This document shows, in pieces, positions 58,390 through 64,000 of a DNA stretch of 64,000 nucleotides. The DNA is taken from the NCBI GenBank assembly GCA_026122225.1, contig JANEZZ010003061.1, forward strand, positions 2,604,001-2,668,000, written 5' to 3'. The notes below the pieces were generated by a model. The model was not told where the DNA came from. It worked only from the letters and a program-made list of their open reading frames with translations, and did not search any database. A program made the position numbers and the translations under genes. This stretch comes from Heloderma charlesbogerti. Its lineage: Eukaryota > Chordata > Lepidosauria > Squamata > Helodermatidae. Within the stretch, counting starts at the first letter, position 1; each line of letters begins with the position of its first letter.

Positions 58390-60150
58390 GTCCTGTTTTG
58401 CTTTGATTGCTGTCATTGCTTTGTCCATGGATTATTTCTATTGATTAAGCTTTTTTCAGTTAGTTGTCTTGATCATTTTCATCACAAGTCTGGAGATATA
58501 TATTGAGATGGATGCATCAATAAAAACAAAAAAAACATTTTGTTATTTTGGCAGTTCATCAAAATATGCCTTTGTCACAAATATCTGGAATACAGGAAAG
58601 TGCTTTCAGGATCAGACCTTATGGACTTTTCAGAAATAATACACACCATTTTCAATTTACTAGCAGTGGCACGGACTAGCCAAGCCAGAAGTCAAGAACC
58701 AACACCAGTGCCTCACCTGCAAAACAAAACAATCCATCAGATCGCAGGAGCACCAGACTGAAGAAAATGAAACTGTTCGAAGCAGTGGATCATGGTCAAG
58801 GAGACTAGTGAAAGGTAATTATGGTCAAAGCACAGGAAAAGTTGAAGAATATGTATTAAAAAGGCCCTGAATGTACTTTGGTTGGAAGTACAGAAGGTCA
58901 AGAACTCGAGCAACGAAAGAAGCTGAAATGTGCAGACTGGCAATCCGTTGATCTGGCTAAGATTACAGGACTTTGCTGAGCTGGTCAACTCAGGGCAAAG
59001 AAGCAACACATTCTGGTGCAGTGGCATAATTTTAGACCCTGCACTTAATGAGTTTATAGGAGCCTCCTTATAGGAGCCTTGTCTATTACTTCAGTTGTGA
59101 AGCACACAACTGACAGTCCATGCTTGGCAACTGCTTCTACATTCCTTATATGTTAAAATATTTGCCCATTCTGGAAAAATAAAATTCTGAGCTTGTGCAG
59201 TTTTGCATTTTAAGCTCACTTCAATCATAGCACCATCATGACTACAAGAATGAAATGGAGTTTGCTTCTGCTACCCTGATGTCACATCATCTGCTGCTTT
59301 CTGGGTGGTCATGGGGGGGGGCTTGTGGGGCCCTGGACTTTGGCCCCAAAGTCCAGCCACTGATTGTAATACATGGGTGACAAATTCAATGACAATATGT
59401 CTATTGTTACTAAACTGATGATAAAGAGTGTGATTCAAGATACACATGATTTTATAAAGGGAGCTCAGAGACAACTGAGTGATATTTTGTGTCATTCAAA
59501 ATATAGACCCCCCTTTCCTTTTTGGCTGAATTTTCAGTTAATCAGAAGAACAGTTCTAGCATATGATGTGACCACGGAAATTAACATTTAGTTTCCCAGA
59601 ACAAGACAAAGGGGGAGCTCTTCGTCACCTTTAAAAATATGGCTGATTTTGAATGTTCTGGAAAGGAAATCATGAAATCAGACCAACATGCCACATCTTT
59701 AGTAGAGGACTGTAGGAATTTACATATTCCCAGGAGATAAACATTAAGAAAGAACCTTGCATTGTTTTTTAGATTATGCTGATTTTAGATCTTAATGGGC
59801 AATACTGAATACATGCTCCTTGGAATTAATGTTGCTGTTGATTGAGAGACTCAGTAGAGTCTCTGAATAGTTCTTTAGAGGGGTTTCAAATTAATTTGAC
59901 AAGATGGAAGAATAGGTCATGATCAATAAATATCTGTACTGAAGAAGAAATTGGGAAAAGTATACAGAGGGTTTTTTTTAACCATTTAAAATCCAAAAAT
60001 GTATAAGAGATGAGCAGGATTCTCTTCTTTGATCAACAGACAAGGGCAAACAGAGGCAAACATTTAGAGAACCCATTGGTGTCTCCACAGATACTGATTT
60101 CAGAGGCCAATGTGGATTTTGCGTTTTTTACGCAACAGATATCCATTAGA
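58390..60150. other. Intergenic, no gene recognised
   Basis: AT-rich. Small direct repeat TATAGGAGCC near 59053-59080. No recognisable domains. Confidence 0.5.
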
Positions 60151-60154
60151 GCAT

Positions 60155-60292
60155 AATACAGGAGGGTGGAATGGGATGATTTTGCCTTAGTCAGGAGGGT
60201 GAAATGGGGTAATTAGTCAGGAGGGTGAAATTGCATTAGTCAGGAAGGTGAAATGGGGTAATTAGTTAGGAGGGTAAAACGGGGTGATTTTC
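60155..60292. repeat. Minisatellite, about five imperfect units
   Basis: The unit AGTCAGGAGGGTGAAATGGG followed by GTAATT or variants repeats with a period of about 26-40 bp. Confidence 0.75.
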
Positions 60293-60321
60293 ATTCAAAA
60301 GCGGGATAACATTTAGCAGTT

Positions 60322-60725
60322 AAGAACATAAGAAGAGCCATGCTGGATCAGACCAAGGATCCATCTAGTCCAGCATTCTGTTCACGCAGTGGCCAACCAG
60401 ATGTCTACCAGGAACCCACAAGCAAGGCATGAGTGCAACAGCACCCTCCCACCCATGTTCCCCAGCAACTGGTCTGGTATACATAGGCTCACTGCCTGAG
60501 GTAGCACATAGCCATCAGGACTAGCATCCATTGATAGCCTTCTCCTCGGGGAATTTGTCCAACCCCCTTCTAAAGCCATCTAAATTGGTGGCCATCACCT
60601 TATCCTGTGGTAGCGAATTCCATAGCTTAGCTATGCCCTATGTAAAGAAGGACTTCCTCTTATCTGTCCTGAATCTCCCATCAATCAGCTTCATAGGATG
60701 ACCCCGGGTTCTAGTATTTTGAGAG
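60322..60725 (-). mobile_element. CR1-like LINE 3' fragment
   Basis: On the minus strand: GGGAGATTCAGGACAGATAAGAGG, TTCGCTACCACAGGATAAGG, AAGGCTATCAATGGATGC and the end GGATGGATCCTTGGTCTGATCC...TCTTCTTATGTTC, the classic 3' region of CR1/L3-type elements. Confidence 0.75.
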
Positions 60726-60885
60726 GGTTAATTTGTCCATGACTTATTTGGATATCTCTATTTTAGATAAGGAACTTAGTTTTGTTCCCACAGCTATTTG
60801 TAATATTTTTCAGTAAGCATAGAGGCTTTTTAAAAGGTGACACCCTATTATGTGATTGTTGCTGAAATTGTGTTAATCTCTGACC

Positions 60886-62255
60886 TGATTCGCATGACAC
60901 GATAAGCCACAGTGGGTTGTGAGCCTTGTTTGTGTCAACGTGGCTTATCATGACATCTGAACCTGGTGCGGATGGTTCAGCGCAGTTTGTTAACTATGCA
61001 CAAGCCACCCTGAGAAGCCACGACTTGCTGTTGGATTGTTGAGAGTGGCTTGTTCTCAGGGTGGTTTGCCATGACATGTGAACCTGGCACTGTGGCTTGT
61101 CAGTGGCTTCTCAGCACGGGCTACAGAGCCAATTGGCAAGAACAGTAAAAAGCCCAGCTGCTTCTCACAATCTTGCTAGTGCTGCCTCCAGCCTCCTCCC
61201 TCCCTCATCGGTGATCTCTGCCCCTCCTCAGATGCTGAAATGGCACCTGCGAATATTCGCAATCTTTAAAAAAAAATGTTTGGTGCTTCAGAAGTACACA
61301 AATGGGTTGTGGGGGCAGTTTCTGTTGTTCACAAGTATGCACATTTGCTTGTCTCCTATTTACTTTCTTCAGCAGTATGGATCAATATCCCCTCTGTGTG
61401 TGCTGAAATCCCACTTGTCAATCTCATCGTCTCACTGTATTACGTACTGAACTGATACTTGTCGGTTTCCTCCCTCACTTTGGTACTTCCCTTGACCCTG
61501 AACTCTGAAAGCAGCGGCTGAATGGGATGGAGCTATTGGGGCAGATGGATATAATTCCTGCAAGCGTATAGGTGTGGTTACTCTGAAAATGGCTTCATTT
61601 TTTAATTATTTTATTTTTCTGTTGTTTGCGAGTGTGCACTTGCGAACAACAGGAAAAAAAACAAACCCATTTTCTCAGTAAATACACCCATACTCCAGCA
61701 GGAATTACACCTGACTGCCCCAGCAGCTCCGTCTCATTCAACCGCTGCTTTCCGATCAGAACAGAAGCACCGAAATGGGGAGGAAACTGACAGTGTTAGT
61801 TCAAGAAATAATACAGTGAGTGGATGAATTTGACAAGTGAGATTTCAACAGACACAGACGGGATATTGATCTGTACTGCTGAAGAAAGTAAATAGTGGAC
61901 GAGCAAATGTGTGCAATTACTCACGATAGCAAAATACCCGTTTGTGAACTTTCAAAGCACCGGGGGGGGGGGAGGTTGCAAATGGAAAAATTGCACAGAA
62001 AAGGGGTAGTGATCAGAGCAGGGCGGGAAGCTGAAAAAGATTCCTTCCCTAGGGATGAGGATATGAGAGGGTTTGTGCCACAAAGGCCCATGGGATAAGT
62101 AACAGGAGCAGGTGCGAGATCTAAGGGGGACAAGCCATGGCAAGCCAGAGAGCGCCTGATAGTCTGCTGGGAGTAAAATGTGAGTTAGTGAGTGAATAAC
62201 CAACCCACTGTAGCTTATTTTCAGGGTGGTTTATTGTGACATGTGAACTCACCCT
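60886..62255. mobile_element. Possible long non-autonomous TIR element
   Basis: GATTCGCATGACACGATAAGCCACAG at the left and the complement of GTTCACATGTCACAATAAACCACC at the right are imperfect inverted repeats. Extra internal copies of the same motif sit at 60945-60967 and 61045-61090, like subterminal repeats. The interior has a hairpin (TTGTTTGCGAGTGTGCACTTGCGAACAA, about 61622-61650) and a poly-G run at 61965. No transposase. Boundaries and unity are uncertain. Confidence 0.45.
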
Positions 62256-62914
62256 CTGCTTTATTATGTTCGCTATTGTTTGTGGGGAGGGGAATTCTGC
62301 TGTTTTACTGATGTGCTTTACTGAAAGTCTGCTTTTATTTTAATCTGTACATCACCCAGAGATGACTAATATTGGGCCCCTATTAATGATGCAAATAAAT
62401 ATGTAATTTCTTTGTATTTTATTTATTTAATATATTCATAGGTAGCCTCTTGAGGCAGCTTCCAGTATTTAGTATAAACACAAATCACAATAATAAAAAA
62501 TAAACTTCCAAACAAAATTAACCATTAAGAAGAACTAGTAATTTAAAACAAAAAAACAAACCCTAAAATATCAGCCCAACATAATACCAAAACACACACA
62601 CAACCCAATACATTTTAATTAATTGCAGCTACAACTATTTCAATTTGGCATCCCATAAAACGCAACTTAAGAAAAAGCCAGAGAAAACCAGTGTATCTTT
62701 GGAGCTCTTCTAAAGGCTGGTACTAATATGGCCTGAGGCACCCCAATGGGCATTGTGTTCCCCAGCCAGAGGGCCATGACTGAGAATGCCTTCTCTTCTG
62801 CTCACCAACCTGGTTGTTCTCACCAGCGGGCGTGTGAGTAGGGTTTGCTCCAGTGCCTTAACTCAGAGTACAGGCAGGCTGATATTGCTGAAGGTAATTT
62901 GCTCCCAAACCATT

Positions 62915-63304
62915 GGGAGTGTCTGGGGGGGGCATAGGATTTTTCAGCTTCCTGGCCCTGAAGTCAGAGCCAGTGCCCTGACCTTGGAGCCATGAATCCA
63001 TGCTCCCCACCCCCTCCCCCTCGCAGCCAGTAGAGCCAACTGCCTCTCCAAAGGCGACCTTGGAGAGGAGAGAAAGGGGGTGGTTCTGTGGGCAGGGCGG
63101 GGGGGGGACTGGGGAGTCCAGCAGCCTCCTTCCTTCCTGCTCTGCAGAGCCCCAGCTAAACAGGAAAAAAGCCCTTCTAGCCAAAATGCAGAGCAGGAAG
63201 AGCGTGGAGACGAAGATCGCCTCCGCCACGCCTCCCAGTCTGCACTGGATGCCCATAAGCCTCTGAGTTTGGAGGCTTATAAGCATCAGCACAGGCGCGT
63301 GCCC
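62915..63304 (+). repeat. GC-rich interspersed repeat, copy B
   Basis: Matches 9582-9880 inverted. It ends with the GGAGGCTTATAAG hairpin and GTGCCCTAAAAC, where the LINE resumes (CCATT/TTAAAACCTTAAAAG). Confidence 0.6.
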
Positions 63305-63639
63305 TAAAACCTTAAAAGTTAAAATCAGAATGTTAAGTTGGGCTCAGAAATTAACCAGTAATCAGTACAGCCTGTGCAGTGTAGGTGTCACATGGCTCAA
63401 CTGCCTTGCCCCCAGCAACACTGGGGTGGCTGCACTCTCTATGAGCTGGAGTTTCCAAGCTGTCTTCAAAGGCAGCCTCATATAGAGTGTATTGGAATGG
63501 ATGTCTCTAGCCCATGGATCACCAAGGCAAGGTCCATCCTCTCCAGATAGGGCTGCAGGTGGCGTGCCAGGTTTAGCTGATAAAAGGCACTCCTGGCTAC
63601 CACAGCCACCTCGGCTTCCCCCATTAGCACAGAGGCTAG

Positions 63640-63782
63640 GGCAAGGGTAGGAAACTTGCAACCCTCCTGATGTTTTGGCCTATAACATCCATCAGCCTTA
63701 TTCAACATAACCAGTGGTCAGGAATGATGGGAGTTATAAGCCAAAACATTTGGAGGGCCACAAGTTGCCCATGCCTGGTCTA
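63640..63782. mobile_element. hAT-type palindromic MITE, diverged
   Basis: CAAGGGTAGGAAACTTGCAACC at the left, GCCACAAGTTGCCCATGCCTGG at the right, core CAGGAATGATGGGAGTTATAAGCC. Same superfamily as 20913 and 33163. Confidence 0.6.
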
Positions 63783-64000
63783 GGAGGACTACTGAACTGT
63801 GCACTTGGTCCTTCAAGGGGATAGCAAGCCCATCTAAGGCCAGTTGTAAACCTCCATCCAGACTAAGTTGGTTTCCCTACCAACAGTACCTCCATCTTGT
63901 CTGGATTAAGTCTCAGCTTGTTCACCCTCATCTATCCTGCAAACCACCTGCAAACACTGGTTCAAGAGTTCCTTAGGCTCCCTGGGACAGATACAAGAGG

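Larger units (their letters stand above)
62425..64000 (-). mobile_element. L2-clade LINE with nested insertions
   Basis: Minus-strand 3' end (AAATAAATAAAATACAAAG) followed by the same region as 6250-6850, running off the right edge with TCCATCTTGTCTGGATTAAG text. It is interrupted by the GC-rich repeat at about 62915-63304 and by a palindromic MITE at about 63640-63782. Coding frames are destroyed. Confidence 0.6.

Overview
This is vertebrate genomic DNA, most likely from a squamate reptile (lizard or snake). The evidence is a Klotho gene together with a transposon load typical of squamates: BovB/RTE LINEs with RT and endonuclease ORFs, a Sauria-type SINE with a BovB-like 3' end, CR1 and L2-clade LINEs, Penelope-like elements, a Tc1 element and many short hAT-type palindromic elements with 8-bp target-site duplications (TSDs). 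The species cannot be named from the sequence.

The only host gene I can support is Klotho (KL), on the minus strand. Exon 1 (22767-21994), exon 2 (6193-5683) and exon 3 (4304-4036) join in phase with canonical splice sites and give the first 518 codons: signal peptide, the whole KL1 glycosidase-like domain and the start of KL2. The remaining exons (KL2, membrane anchor) lie beyond the left edge. Exon 1 sits in a CpG-rich block (about 21750-23000), and a palindromic transposon lies 258 bp upstream of the start codon. Everything right of about 23 kb looks intergenic.

Layout. 1-4035: KL intron 3, carrying a palindrome-rich hAT-like element and a head-to-head Penelope-like insertion. 4036-6193: exons 3 and 2. 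6194-21993: the 15.8 kb intron 1, with L2, CR1, LTR-like and BovB insertions, including a full-length BovB with a 500-bp internally deleted BovB nested in it. 21994-23300: exon 1 and promoter. 23300-34000: AT-rich intergenic DNA with a decayed Tc1 transposase, a second Penelope fragment, a 5S/CR1 chimera and a Sauria SINE. 35400-45200: L2 ends, retroelement-like P/E-rich ORFs and three more copies of the palindrome-rich hAT-like element, two of them 58 bp apart. 47-51 kb: a 2.2 kb CR1 and the second copy of a 1 kb modular repeat. 51-64 kb: MITEs, SINEs, a minisatellite and L2-clade LINE pieces.

The best candidate for something new is the four-copy family at 193-1155, 36487-37103, 41985-42656 and 42715-43682. 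All copies have two distinct conserved ends starting TAGGGATG, hAT-like 8-bp TSDs (clear in three) and a core of nested hairpins forming inverted repeats up to about 460 bp.
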